Positions 34,324-45,915 are shown, numbered from the stretch's first letter. The stretch is 64,000 nucleotides of DNA from Megalobrama amblycephala (GCF_018812025.1 NC_063061.1:690001-754000), one strand, 5' to 3'. Made by a program: numbers and translations. The notes: generated by a model from the sequence alone, not told the origin.

Positions 34324-34484
34324 ACACTGGTCCTGGAGTGCAGCTGTTCTACACAGTTTAGCTACAACCCTGATCAAATACACTTGAATGTCTTCAGGAT
34401 GACTAAAGCTATGTGAAGGAAGGTGAATTGTGTCAGAGCAAAACTCTGCAGGACAGCAGCACTCAAGGACGACCGTCCCTGAGC
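34324..34484. mobile_element. hAT-like foldback MITE remnant
   Basis: CACTGGTCCTGGAGTGCAGC and CTACACAGTTTAGCT at the left pair loosely with CTCTGCAGGACAGCAGCACT and CAAGGACGACCGT at the right. Diverged relative of 17509-17679 and 32806-32999; no clear target duplication. Confidence 0.5.
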
Positions 34485-34775
34485 TCATGATATGTCTAAA
34501 CATTATCACAGATCTGTTAACGGCTGTAATAGTAAACATACGAGTCTCCATAAACTCCTGGCATCTGACCCCCTAAGGACACAGTGGTGTAATTTTATTT
34601 ATGAAGGGAATGTGTCCAGATAAATTCATATACCAGTATGTGCATTTTACACCAGACTGCTTTGCACGTGAAGGTACACCTTTTTACTGCAAATCTATGA
34701 GATTTTTTTGTTGCCTTTTTGAAAGTATCACTAATATTATTACCATAATATATCTCAGGAAGTGGACTGCAGACT

Positions 34776-35039
34776 GTGTTGAAGGCTAATAATATCTTCC
34801 CTCAATACGCCATTTGGATTGGGTCTGTGATGATTTTTTTTTTTTTGCTTCTTATTGCATGGTTATTTAATTCCCACCGGTCCAGCTGTGTGGAGAGTGC
34901 TGTCAGTGGCTGCACGTGCATCATGGAGCTAAGGAGACATTCAGTGGGAGATCTGAACGCTCTCCAACAGAGGACTCATCCCACTCATAAGCCAAAACAC
35001 AGCATGCCAGAATGCCTGGGATTGGAGGAGGGATTCTGA
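34776..35039 (+). other. Unidentified open frame with one membrane-like segment
   Basis: An 87-codon frame: residues about 11-31 (AIWIGSVMIFFFLLLIAWLF) are hydrophobic, partly from a poly(T) run, and the second half, from MELRRHSVGDLNALQQRTH on, is polar and basic. A possible splice acceptor (CCGGTCCAG, about 34,885) precedes the polar half, which would then begin near the internal ATG at 34,923. I do not recognise the protein. It could be a chance frame; host-exon status is a guess. Confidence 0.2.
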
Positions 35040-36724
35040 GACTTTTTTCTGAGTTCACTTTTTTATTGTTTGCATGGGTGTAGTGTGCTGTGACAAGTAT
35101 TGATGATTTCCTGACGGTGTCTGGAGATTGCAGGTTTTCAAGGGTGTTGTGAAGGATGATCGGTGAGGAGAGTATTAAACTAGAAAAAGAGACTAATTAC
35201 TGCTCTAAACTTCTACTTAAGTAAACTGCTTATCTAAATGAATGTGCACGTCAGCAGGGGCACGGCAATTTGAATGTGAAAGGCATCATCTTAGCTCTTT
35301 CTTTCTTCTCAGGGAAGGCACTTACAATGAATTAAAAAGAGGGGGAATATTTAATTTCATAGCCCTTTTAGGTGTACATACTGTAGGATGCAAATGTTCC
35401 CAGTGATAAGATAAAGTTAAAATTTCTGCATTTCTTTTTTTTGTGTGTGTTTTTTTTTGGATAGCACAGGAAAGGTTTATAAGGCTGAGGCACTCACAAA
35501 AATGGTTGTTTGATAGCACTCTAGAGAGCCATAAATTCAGAACTTTACAGAACTAAAAAATTCAGCAAAAAAAAAAAAAATCTATATTTGCATAATCATA
35601 TTGAATCTAGTCTGTATGTGTGTGCAAGAGGAAAGGAAATGTTGCAAAAGTCTTGCAAAATTCACAACATTTCATGGAAATTACCAAATGATGAAAGTCA
35701 AATTACCAAAGGATAAAAGTCCTGTTTTTTTTTTTTTTCTTCTTCTTCTTCTTGAATTTCCTGTTTAAAATGGAAATTGTTCCATGTTTTGGAAATAAAT
35801 GGTTTGCAAATGGCAATTCATGTTGGCTTGTTGGAAAACTAAGTTATATAGTGGGTGCACATCCTCTCTGCACCTGTCCCCAGAACAGTTATTGAACCAA
35901 ACCAGTCAACATTAAAACAAATGTTTGACCATTTCTGTATAATCAAGTGATTATGGGTTGTTTTTCACAGGGAATTTGAAATGTAAACACTTGCACTTGT
36001 ATAAAAACACTGTACTAAAATATCACAGGACCCACTTCAAGCGATGCCCTACCCTAAACATAACCACTTCTCAAAAATATTCACAAGTAACAGGCAGATA
36101 AATGTACACTGACACATTTAGACTTACAACAAATGTCTAAGTTGATATGTAAAATACTTAAGTTTTTGATGCTGTCTGTGTTAATAATTTACATTTTTAG
36201 TGTATTATGCCAACGTACAAAAAAGGTATGTTGGAGTACTGGTAGCCATGTTCGACAAAGATATACCTAAATACTAAACATGGACATTTGTCATAATTTA
36301 CACAGACTTATAAGAGGAGATATCATAAACTGTGTAGTGGAGCCTACAAATACTAAGTGTGACAACTTTCAAGTACTTTCTTGAGTTGATTCACAACAAG
36401 AAAAAAATATGTGCGATGTTTCTGCCAGCTTTTGGAAGCTCATTACTGGCAACCATAACAGATTAATGGCACCACAGGTCCTCAGAACAAGTGTCTGTGT
36501 TTTTGTCTCCTCTAAAGAAAAGAGAAAAATGACATGGTAGGCACTCATTACAGCTGAAAATGTCGGTACTATGCACACCTTAAAGAAAACCAGTGTTTCT
36601 TCAGCAGAAACATGTATAAGATAGCATGAAATGAGCCGTGTGATCAAAAAACTGGATGCAACCCTGCTGCCCCCCTGATGAGACCCTACAGTAGCAGAAA
36701 ATAGGCCATTCTTGTTGAAATCTG
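35040..36724. other. No gene recognised
   Basis: AT-rich sequence with (TTC)n at about 35,738-35,755 and an A run near 35,567. At 35,752 CTTGAATTTCCTGTTTAAAA resembles CTTGAATTTCCTGTTTCAC at about 55,653; this may be a short shared repeat. Confidence 0.4.
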
Positions 36725-36850
36725 CCTCACCATTAGCCTGACGTGGTCATACTCAATTCTAGTCAGAATATGAGTCTGATACTGCTCCATTGGGCTTTGA
36801 TTATGGGGGCATATTTCAACCGATCCAGGAAAGTCCTCAATTGGATAGAC

Positions 36851-37120
36851 CTACAACCAATCAGAGCTACAGAGTAAGTGACGTATGTTGAGCGACGCGT
36901 AGTTGTCAACAGAACTCTTCTTAGCGACCATCGGGGCCAGCTGATAAATCAAACTTTTGCCGAATCCCGTAGGAAGGACGGCAAAGACATCTTTCCCATC
37001 GACAAATGCCTTGATCGCGGTCCTCTGTTCCTCTTTTAAAATTAATGCGCTGTCGATATCTTCTATAATGGACGCGATGGCGGAATCTACACATCTCAGT
37101 TCTTCAACAACAGCCATCAT
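36851..37120 (-). pseudogene. RecQ-helicase-like N-terminal fragment inside a transposon, copy 1
   Basis: The 89-codon frame starts MMAVVEELRCVDSAIASII and carries LKEEQRTAIKAFVDGKDVFA (motif 0/Q-like) and VLPTGFGKSLIYQLAPM (Walker A, helicase motif I), then loses similarity after VAKK. RecQ-family enzymes unwind DNA 3'-5' using ATP; here the DEAH box and all later motifs are absent, so no helicase activity is possible. A GC box and CpG-rich sequence lie just upstream (minus strand), as for a promoter plus first exon. It differs from copy 2 by one extra Val codon and a few substitutions. Either a captured host exon or the relic of an element-encoded helicase. Confidence 0.8.
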
Positions 37121-37129
37121 TGTTGTAAA

Positions 37130-37200
37130 CTAATTGACCTTTCGCAAAGACCCGCCCCCCTTAGTTACTGTTGCTTTGTCCGACAAGCCGTGGCGCTGTC
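37130..37200 (-). promoter_or_regulatory. GC-rich promoter-like segment upstream of the RecQ-like exon
   Basis: On the minus strand CTAAGGGGGGCGGGTC lies about 35-45 bp upstream of the ATG, preceded by GGCGCTGTGGC-type GC-rich sequence (CCACGGCTTGTCGG). No TATA box. Identical sequence is present in copy 2 (54,073-54,142). Confidence 0.45.
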
Positions 37201-37844
37201 ACGCCACACAGAGTGGAACATACATCGCGGAGCAAAGAGGAAACTGACAACACATCGACAGACGAGACAGAGCAGGTTACTTATGATATTAAACAAAGTC
37301 CCAGCTTTCAAACTGTGTAGTTATTAAAAAAATTCAAACAATAAAAACCGTTTTGTGGCTCTTTAATGTGTTGTGACCATGACCGTGACAGATTGCTGTA
37401 GCGCCTCAGCTCAAGAGGCTCGTTAACCGATCATCTCTTCCTACTAGTCCATTTATAGCATCAAATAAACATGAATGAACATGAGAATGAATGTTGTTTC
37501 AAACGCGGAAAGACGTCAATATGCACAATTTTTCAAGTTTAACTCCACCGATGTTAATCTTCTAACTCCTGACTGCTTTGTCGGACAAAATGGCGGATGC
37601 GGCGTTCTGATTGGTTAGATCGCTTGTCAATCAAACTCCCCAAGCGCTCTTTGATGACATGGGTGGTTACGTAACCGCAGATAGCCTGTCCATCATCGAT
37701 TAAAGCCCGCCCTGGCAATTTGATTGGCTTGGCCTTCTGGGAGCCGAGCATAATTACTCCACAATGGATCGAGTCCAGACCGAACTTCCCGTCCAAAAAA
37801 TGTTGTGGGCGGGGTTCGGGCTGGCACCCAGGCTACCTCACCAT

Positions 37845-38812
37845 GTAAGCACTGACAGAAACAGAAGAAGAGAATGGGGTAGTGTTAGAACTATAAGTCC
37901 GGATAAAACAAAGTTTTATAAAGGAACATGAGAAGACAGCAAAGAATGACTTGATGTAATTTAAAGTCCTATGTCAAATATACTGCCCGGCCCAAAAAAG
38001 AAAAAGAACAAAAGCTGTTTGCATTTAAATTTCAGCAGAATAAGTGACACAATCTAGTGGTTTAGACTTGTCTAAGAGTACAGTATGTGAAGAAAAATAT
38101 GTAAAAATGAAAAAAAAAAAAAAAAAAAAAACACTATGTAAGAACTACACAGTCAAAACCTTTAACATCTACAGTATAATGACTGCACTACAGTTCCAAC
38201 ACAACAGGGAATATAGAGAAGCTGGACTTCTGACAGTGCGTTTTAGCCACAGAAAAAGAAACACTACAAAAACTTAGTGAGAAATTTTCTAAATGGCCTG
38301 TACTGAATGTTCTGAAGATCTTGGATCTGTTACGGAATCTAAATCTTGTTAAATCTGAAGTGCTGCAGCTGCGGTGGAGATCAGTCTGACTGCTGCATTC
38401 TGTCATTTTTCTTACTGCTAGTTACTTGTAGATGAAAATAGAACTGCTCATTTGATCCATTACTGCTATAAAGTGAGTCTGCATATAGAACAGCACACAT
38501 GACTGGATGTAACATAATATTTAGTATTTGAATATATGAATATCTAGCCATGCTGTTGGAAAAAAATCTGTAGATGTTACTAAGGAGACCAGGGCTAGTT
38601 GAAACAGAGAAGGCATCACAAGGGTTGTATCTCACTCACTATAAAGTTAAAATGCTAGCATACAATAAGGGAATTACTCTCTTTCCAAATAATAAAGGTA
38701 CTGAATGACCGAACTGTGTTCTCAGGGTTTTTCTCAAGGGTTTTTCATAAAATATTTGGTTGGGGCCAATTGTCATGCGTTTCATAGGTTTCAATTTTAT
38801 ATAACACATTAT
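37845..38812. other. No gene recognised
   Basis: Contains an A run at about 38,110-38,130. Otherwise no support for genes or repeats. Confidence 0.4.
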
Positions 38813-39190
38813 GGCAACATTTTATTTTAAGGTAACATAGTTACACATGTTACATGCACTTACTAAAGCAATAACAGTAAATTATGCATAATGACAAGTA
38901 ACTAACCCTAAATCAAACACTAACCCTAGCATTACACATTAACCCTATAGTGAGTGCATGAAAAACAACAGGTTTCATGAATTTGCAACTGCCATGATAT
39001 CATTGACTTCGATGGTCCACTTTAGACATTCTACTAAATATAAAGTATCAATCAATCAATCAATCAATCAATCAATTGGTCAGTCAATCTGTAAGTAACT
39101 TTGCAACTACGTCAACTAACTCTTGTTAGAGTATTAGTAGACTGTTAGGTTAGGGTTCGAGTTAGTAGAATAAGCTGACATGTAGTTAAA
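38813..39190. repeat. Fish MITE-like repeats around a (TCAA)n microsatellite
   Basis: 38,813-38,965 (ATTTTAAGGTAACATAGTTAC, ACTAACCCTAA) and 39,010-39,180 (GGTCCACTTTAGACATTCTA, GTAACTTTGCAACTACG, TCAACTAACTCTTGTTAGAG, TATTAGTAGACTGTTAGG) match phrases of common fish DNA-transposon repeats. A (TCAA)n run occupies 39,048-39,076. Ends were not delimited. Confidence 0.5.
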
Positions 39191-39329
39191 AATGTGACGA
39201 TACCAGTTTTTCTGCAGTACTGGTATTACCAGCGATACCAGCTGATGGGCGGCTGCTTTGAAGCACTCCCGTGTGTATCTGTGTAAGTGCTCTGTGAAGA
39301 GAGCAAAAGGTTTAAATTTATAAAACGTT

Positions 39330-39560
39330 TTTTGAAGTGTTGATCATTGCAGCCAGTCACAGACATATCTGTTGAACAATGGCCAATCAAAGGTGTTTAA
39401 GTTATTCAGAATCGAATCAATAATACTGCTCAAAAAACAGCTTTTATGTTCACCGCAAGCTTTAGTGATTGACAGCTTTAGTGATTATAAAGGGAGCACT
39501 CTTTGCTTGCTTCCTGTTTACAACCCATATACAATATGAATAAAAGTTTTGTTTTTAATG
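39330..39560. mobile_element. Fragment related to the TTAA element at 57.5-58.8 kb
   Basis: The blocks ATCATTGCAGCCAGTCACAGACAT and GATTGACAGCTTTAGTGATT followed by ATAAAGGGAGCACTCTTTG resemble 57,935-57,962 and 58,089-58,133. No termini remain. Confidence 0.5.
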
Positions 39561-41655
39561 CTGATCAGTACATGGAAAAGTTTAAACTGTATTTAAATGC
39601 ATCATTGAATCTGAAACTGTCAAAAAAGATGTGCGTTAAGTCTTAGTGTGTAAATGCAAACTAATAGACCTGCTACCTGTACTTGTTCTATGTAATGTAT
39701 GTGTTTCTTTGCTCTTCATTTTATTACTAATTTTTCACTTGATCTTTTTATAAACAATGCTTGGGGCAAAGACTGTCACAACCTGATCCAGCAGGAAGTT
39801 TGAGAAGGTGTGGAAAAGGAGACAGTTAGTAGGGTGGCAGGGCTAAGGCAACAAAATGGGAAGGCACATCTCAGCGCAAGATCACCTGGACAAACATCAA
39901 GTAAGCAGAATACTTTAATGTCAAGTTCCTTGCTCAGGCTGTGTATGACGTCAAAATAAAATGTACTTTTTCCCCCCTAGGCAATAACAGTGGAAATGAA
40001 CTATAGCTTTTTGCAGCTAGGTCTTTAATGCATTTGCATTGGTCTTGAAGGTGTCTATAAAGAAAATGACTTTCAAATATAAACCTACCCTAAGAGATAT
40101 TCACTGGAGTAAATATGGTGTGACATCTAGACATAAATGTGTAGTTCCAGTATATTTGAAGGGAACTTTGGCCTTCTAAACATCATACAAATAGTGCATT
40201 TGCCCAGTGGTTAGTGTAGGATATGACCACGGCTACCAAAAAATATTCCACATCCCACAAATTCAAATAGCTACTCATTTGCAAGCATTAGTTACTCATT
40301 TCAGTTGCTCTCTTCACTGCGAGATGCCAAGCTGCAACATAATCTTGAGCAAAGTTTCAAAGACAACAAAAATCACAGGCATGAAGAGTCTAGGGAGTGA
40401 AGGTACATCTGATTCTACAGTTGATGGCTGCAAAACTGGCGTTCACATGTAAAATGATTTAAACTATTAAAACTAATGAACAGGATAGCCTATTTCTCAG
40501 TACATGGCATATCTCCCTCTTCAGACAAGGATTTATAAGTAATATTTTACTGGGGTACAACAAAGTTTGAATCTGCTATGGTTTTAACATTTAACATTTA
40601 TCAACATTCTTAATATGCAGCAAAATGCCAAGGGAACTTTTGAATGTTGCCCCCCCCCCACCCCCACTATAATTAATTTGTTAGGCTTTCTGCTTGCAGC
40701 TGTTTCTTCTTGGAGATACAATCAATATTTTATGTAGATCTTTTAACCAAACAAACTAAAAACTCTAAACTAATCCCTCACTGAACTGATTATCTGATTT
40801 ATTCTTTTCAGTCTCACCTTTAAGACATCTGTTCACACAGAAATACAAAAATGTTAGACATATTCATCAGCATGCCAAGAAAATACACTATTATCTAAGG
40901 GGACATAGTACAAAGGCTATCATTACAATTTATCCATGCTAATACCAAAAAGTGATTTTAAAATCAATTTTGTTCTGTAATAATGATAAAAACAGAACTG
41001 TAGATAAATTAATTTGATTGACCTCCTGGTTCCCTTTTAGTTGCAATCAGAAATACATAGTGGAAGATTTTGCATTGTGGTACAAGAAGAGCTAAGGAGA
41101 TCGTTCAATGTGTAGAGGCCTGGTAGACACATTCCACTAGTCTGTAACTGGCAGAAGGCTCTGCTGTGCTGTGGTCTGCTGGGAGAGCAGTGCCTGCTCT
41201 TAAGCTTGAACAAACTGGCCAAGAAGTCTACTTTAACTATGGCTTAATATAGCTACTGTAAGTTAATAGATTCCATCATTTCATTCCAAGTTTGGAAATA
41301 TGGTAAATAAGACTTGCCTCATGGCTATGTACTCAGACCGCTGACATTTCTAAAAGTACTGCTTATGTGTGTCAGTGCCGAATGTTCTTTGCATTTGCAA
41401 ATGTCACTGGGATAACTGTGCAACTTTGACAAGTAAAATATGACATAATATGATTTGCAGAATGAAGTAGAGACAGATACATATGAGAAAGTTAGTATTC
41501 AAACTGCCATAACAACTCAAATGGCCCTTCAGAAAAGAAAATAGACAGTACAGGGAGGTGTTTGTGAAGTGATAGGAACAGATCAATGCATGCTCATGCC
41601 AGATGCAAGCACAGAGGTGGATGATTAGGCAAAAGTGGTGAATGTTGAGCATTGT
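39561..41655. other. No gene recognised
   Basis: AT-rich unique-looking sequence; a C-rich run lies at 40,651-40,667. Open frames such as 40,207-40,452 give no recognisable product. Confidence 0.4.
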
Positions 41656-41699
41656 TACACAAGTTTTTCTTTCGAGTGGAACTTGAGGCTGTGTCATGA

Positions 41700-41865
41700 C
41701 GTCGATGCTACGGGAACGATGAGCCGGTGTCTGAAGCATGTGTCTAAATGCTCCAATTTGATTGTCTGTACGTATGGACGTAGTGGTGTAACGTGCCACA
41801 GAGTCTATAAATAGACACCAGAAATGTGCGTTGACAGCTTCTTTGTCTTCAGAAGCCGTATGTTT
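41700..41865 (+). repeat. DIRS left inverted terminal repeat
   Basis: Pairs as reverse complement with 45,745-45,915; contains ATAAATAGACACC, a TATA-like box conserved in both copies. Confidence 0.75.
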
Positions 41866-41918
41866 TTTGCGCATGTGTCTTGTGTGTTTGTGAGAAATTC
41901 AGGAGTCAAGCTGCCATC

Positions 41919-42658
41919 ATGTCAGGATCGAGATGTCACCTTGATCCCAATTTATAACATCAAATGATTCTCACCCGATGTGTGATGTGAATGTGAGAGG
42001 AGCATGCTAGGTCAGTCCTTGAGGGAGAAATTCCGCATTTACAACCTGGGGCATTGGCCCTCTTTTCGAGGGCTGAGGGCAGAGTCCCTGGACCCCGTGG
42101 TTTGACTTCAGGCATGGGGCTTTCAGGTTGAGTTAATGGAAGTTTTGAGATGGATAATTCCCTATCTCTGACTCTTTCCGCTGACTCAGAGGAACCCATT
42201 CTGGATCTTTAAGCTCACTCTCCCAATTCTCTGGCTCAGAACGAGGAACTCATGCATTCTGTATCCTCCCTTCCATGTTTGCCACTGAGGTGTCAAAATC
42301 ATGAAGGAATTCATAATCTGCTCATTTTCATACATAAGCATCATCAACATAATCTTAGTTGGTATGCATGAGCAGGGCTACAGGGCTGTTCCAAAGATGG
42401 AAGAGACACTTGCAGGTTATCTCTCCCCTTCATCGGTATTGTTGTGGAGAAAACCTGCTTTACCCACTAAGCCTTGCAGAGTGACCTGCTTAAAGATTTG
42501 GACCACTGTGAAGGGTTAGGGCCTAAGGCGGTAAAAGAGCTCTGCTGAGCCACAGACTTAGCCCTCCGGGCAACCAAGCAGACGGCCCGTGGCATAAAAA
42601 TATAATAAAAGAATAATAAAGGCCTTTCTCCTTGATGTCCCGATTTCACCCTCCAGCC
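41919..42658 (+). pseudogene. DIRS gag, first part
   Basis: ATG at 41919 opens MSGSRCHLDPNL. After several stops and frame changes the recognisable DIRS gag blocks follow: EGLGPKAVKELC, TDLALRATKQTARGI (about 42,520-42,595) and AFLLDVPISPSSL (42,622-42,660). ATDLALRATK is a strongly conserved phrase of fish DIRS gag. The protein is interrupted after PISPSSL by an inserted LTR and resumes at 43,076. It would have coated the element's RNA; here it is dead. Confidence 0.72.
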
Positions 42659-43075
42659 TGTCATGGTGCGCTCAACACCGTGACAAATAAGGGAGGCACA
42701 GAGAGTCACAATAAATAAAAAGAATTTATTATATATAAAAAAACAAAAACAAAAACAAACAAAAAGCTTTACAACAAATAATAATTAAATAAAAAACACT
42801 GCTAAACAAAAACATCTGATTGAAACATCAAGACAAATAATGAAACCATAACTAAATCAACTGCAAAAGAACAAAGTGAAAATACAAACATAACATACAG
42901 CCCTGCAAACACAACAAAACTCCCCAAAATAAACTACTAAACAAAGGACAACAGAGGAGGGTGAAAAACAGAGAAACAAACCTTTTATAATTCTCTGCAG
43001 ATGTTTTTCATTACAGTACCCCAAAGTCCCGCCCCACAGCCAGCTAAAGTGGTACAGGCCCAGAGGCACTTCACA
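42659..43075 (-). mobile_element. Solo LTR inserted in the DIRS gag
   Basis: Bounded by TGTCATGGTGCG and GGCACTTCACA (TG...CA), between AGCC and GGCC, a 4-bp duplication with one mismatch. Orientation is minus: on that strand TATAAAAGG (about 42,985) acts as TATA box and GAATAAATTC-like sequence (about 42,725) as polyadenylation signal. Insertion splits the gag phrase PISPSSL / GLFGDTVNTV, which proves the borders. Confidence 0.75.
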
Positions 43076-43300
43076 GGCCTGTTCGGTGACACAGTAAACA
43101 CTGTCGGCGACAGGTATCAGGATGGTATCTTCAGCCCAACTCTAGAAAGGAGAAAAGAGAAGAGCAGAAGGAGAGTATGCCAGTTCAGTGCTTCAATGCC
43201 TCAAGCAGACCGAACTTATAGAAAAACTGATTCCTTTGTCAGACTTTAAGTTTGCTTCCCGTCCACCTGGTTTCCAAGGCATCGTTGCAATGGAAGTACA
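43076..43300 (+). pseudogene. DIRS gag end and start of pol region
   Basis: GLFGDTVNTVGDRYQ (43,074-43,120) is the conserved gag block expected after PISPxGLFGD. A second phrase in another frame, LIPLSDFKFASRPPGFQGI (about 43,220-43,275), matches the beginning of the DIRS pol region where PPxFNGV is usual. Frames are broken between and after them. Confidence 0.65.
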
Positions 43301-43427
43301 CCTGTTAGGAGACAGGATATTTTCTTGATCAAGACCTGCACTGCCTACTGGAGAAAGGGGCCATAGAACATGTACCATAGAACATGAACTTGTACCTAGT
43401 GACCTAAATAGCAAAAAATGACAGCAA

Positions 43428-44400
43428 TTGAGATCACAAACAGAGTGCACGTGCAGAGTAAGCAACCAAAACGAGACATACAGTTTCAAGATGCTTAATC
43501 TCAGACTAGTGTCTCAAATTCAATCCGAGGATTGGTTTGTAATGATAGATCTAAAGGACACCTGTTTTCACATCAAAATTCTGCCAGAACACAGGAAGGT
43601 TCCCAGGTTCATTTTCAGGTGTGACGCTTAACAAAATTGAGTACTTCCTTTCAGCCTAGCCTTTTCCCCATGCACATTTACCAAGTGTATGGATGCTTCT
43701 CTGGCTCCTCTGCGACTCCAGGGCATCTGTGTACTGAACTACATAGATGACTGGTTCATTCTAGCTCATAACTCCTGTTGTGAGGAGTTAGCAGCACAAC
43801 ATTAAGATGAAGGATCTGGGACTTAGATTAAACTCCAAGAAAAGTGTTATTTCTCCCAAACAGAGAACCACTTTTCCAGGGGTAGTGTGGGATTAGACTA
43901 AGATGCAAGCACATCCATCTCCTACATGTGTGATTTCAATTTTGAACACTGTAAAAGGCATCAGGCTAGGTCAGGAGCTTTCTGTTTTGGAAATTCATAA
44001 ACTTTTAGGTCTCGTGGCAGCAGCTAATGTTATTGCTTTGGGTCTGATCAACATGATGTTGTCTCAGTTCTAGCTCAAGAGCAGATATTATTTTGATCCT
44101 TGGAATCATCCCTCCAGGGTTGTAGCTTTAGGGGCATGTTGCCGTCGCAAATTTCTCATGACGGACACCTCCCTCAAGGGATGGGGTGTAGTTCTCAATG
44201 GCCAACCAGCCAGTGGTTTGTGGAAGAACACATCTCTTTTGGCACATAAATTGCCTTGAGATGAGGGTAGTGTTTCTAGCCCTGAATTACTTTCTTCCGC
44301 AGCTGATGGGATACCATGTGTTAGTTCAGGCAGACAACACTTCGGTAGCCTCCTACATCAATCACCCGGGCGGGCTGCAGTCGCGCCCTTTTTCAGCAGA
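43428..44400 (+). pseudogene. DIRS reverse transcriptase and RNase H
   Basis: The frame 43428-43631 carries LVSQIQSEDWFVMIDLKDTC then FHIKILPEHRKVPRFIF, the first reverse-transcriptase block. After frameshifts come TKCMDASLAPLRLQGICVLN and YIDDWFILAH (about 43,680-43,770); YIDDW is the catalytic box, intact here. RNase H follows with LPQGMGCSSQ in a shifted frame and, in 44198-44400, FWHINCLEMRVVFLALNYFL and VLVQADNTSVASYINHPGG. The order is standard for DIRS pol. At least five frame breaks or stops make it inactive. Confidence 0.88.
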
Positions 44401-45332
44401 TCCTGCTTTGGGTGTAAACCAAATTCCTTTCTCTAAGAACAGTTCATATTTGGGGTCAGTCAAACATGGTGGCATACATCCTGTCGAGGCAGGGGCTGAG
44501 GCCCGGAGAATGGCTACTCCATCCACAAGTAGTGGAGTCCATATGGCATTAGTAGAATGCCTCATAGGAGACAACCCACTGTCCCACAATGTTTGGTTTG
44601 CCTTCACACCTCCAGCTCCTCTGGGGATGCCATGGTTCAGGCGTAGCCAAAGCTGCATCTGTACGCCTTTTCTCTGATAGCTCTTCTCCCAGCAGTTCTA
44701 ACAAGGGTTCGCCAGGACCAAGTTCACCTTCTACTAGTAGCTATGTTCTGGTTGGCCTGAGTATGATTAGCATGCCTAGTTGTCTCTCCTGGATGGCCTC
44801 TCCTGGGAGATCTCAGCAGGGCTGGCACTATCCACCATAAAGGTATTTGTGGCCACTAATTCTGTTAGCCAATCACTTTTAGATGGTACCTCGGCTGGGA
44901 GACATCCCTTAGTGTCTCGGTTCTTGTGCAGTGCCAGATAGCTGAGGCCTATATGCTGATCGTGAGTTCCCTCCTGGGACTTAGCATTTAGTTTTAGAGT
45001 CTGTTTCAGAGAAAATGTTGAGTCTTAAAGGAAGCTCTGTTGTTGCCGCTAATATCTCTTAAGAGAGTAAGAGACCTTCAGGCCCTTTCTGTAGCCTCTT
45101 CCTGCTTACATTTTGCACCGGGTGATGTCAGTTACATTTCACTCCAGACTGGACTACATCCCTAAATTTCCTTCTTTGGCTCTTCAGCCAGTTGCTTTGT
45201 AGGCTTTCTTTCCTCTGCTTTATGAATTGTATTAGCAGTAAACCCTTCACAATTTGTGTCCGGTCCATGCTCTGAGGATCTGTGTCCACTGCTCTGGCCA
45301 GTGGCTTAAATCCTCTCAGCTCCTAGTATGGT

Positions 45333-45563
45333 TTGGTGACCACAAAATTTGATACCAAGCAAAGGATATCGCACTGGATTACATATGTTATTGCCCTCTC
45401 CTATGAGGTGCTTGGTGTGGCTTCACCTCTTGGGGTTAGGGCCAACTCCACTAGGAGTGTAGAGCTCTTGCAAAGGGTGCACCTTTACAGGATGTCAATG
45501 CTGCGGCCAGCTGGTCCTCTCTGCACAATTTCAACCCCAGGATCTCATGTCCTTCAGGGTTAA
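45333..45563 (+). pseudogene. DIRS tyrosine recombinase C-terminal part
   Basis: This 76-codon frame has TKQRISHWITYVIALSYEVL, SPLGVRANSTRSVELLQ and MSMLRPAGPLCTISTPGSHV. It aligns with the recombinase block at 21.0-21.3 kb (SKQRLAHWIV, GVRAHSTRG). The conserved His of the HSTR box is Asn (NSTR) here, which alone would impair catalysis. The usual N-terminal recombinase sequence lies in broken frames at about 44,700-45,330. The terminal catalytic Tyr is not evident. Confidence 0.78.
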
Positions 45564-45744
45564 TCCAAATCTATTCTGTCCTCAAAAAGCATCTGTGCTC
45601 ATACACAGCCTTTTATGCAGGCTCTGGAGATGTTAGAATTAAAGTTCCCATAGCGTCAATGTCATGATGAAGCATTGAGTTCCACTCAAAAGGCAACGTC
45701 TCAGACTATGTATGTATCCTGGTTCCCTGAGAGAGGAATGAGAC

Positions 45745-45915
45745 GCTATGCCTGTGCATCTTCTTTAGACAAATTGAATCTGTCGACGTGCATTTTTTGG
45801 CGTCTATTTATCACTTGGTTGTGCGCTATGCTACATCACAATGTCTATATGTACAGTCAATCAGATTGGCTTGTTTAGATACCGGCTCACACAGAGGCGT
45901 TCTCATAGCATCAAC
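45745..45915 (-). repeat. DIRS right inverted terminal repeat
   Basis: Reverse complement of the left terminus: GGCGTCTATTTAT, CAGTCAATCAGATTGGC, ACCGGCTCAC, TCTCATAGCATC. The internal complementary region lies just inside at 45,658-45,700. Confidence 0.75.

Larger units (their letters stand above)
36734..37835 (-). mobile_element. 1.1-kb transposon with 9-bp target duplication carrying a RecQ-like exon, copy 1
   Basis: The element starts TAGCCTGACG and ends CACCCAGGCTA, so TAGCCTG is the terminal inverted repeat. It is flanked by CCTCACCAT on both sides (36725-36733 and 37836-37844), a perfect 9-bp target duplication. A weaker second similarity between the ends (GTCTG...TCCATTG...ATTATG) suggests longer degenerate inverted ends. 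Read on the minus strand it holds CCAAT boxes, a GC box (GGGGGGCGGG) and a RecQ-helicase-like N-terminal exon. A 9-bp duplication is typical of Mutator-like (and Rehavkus) transposons. No transposase is present. Confidence 0.85.
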
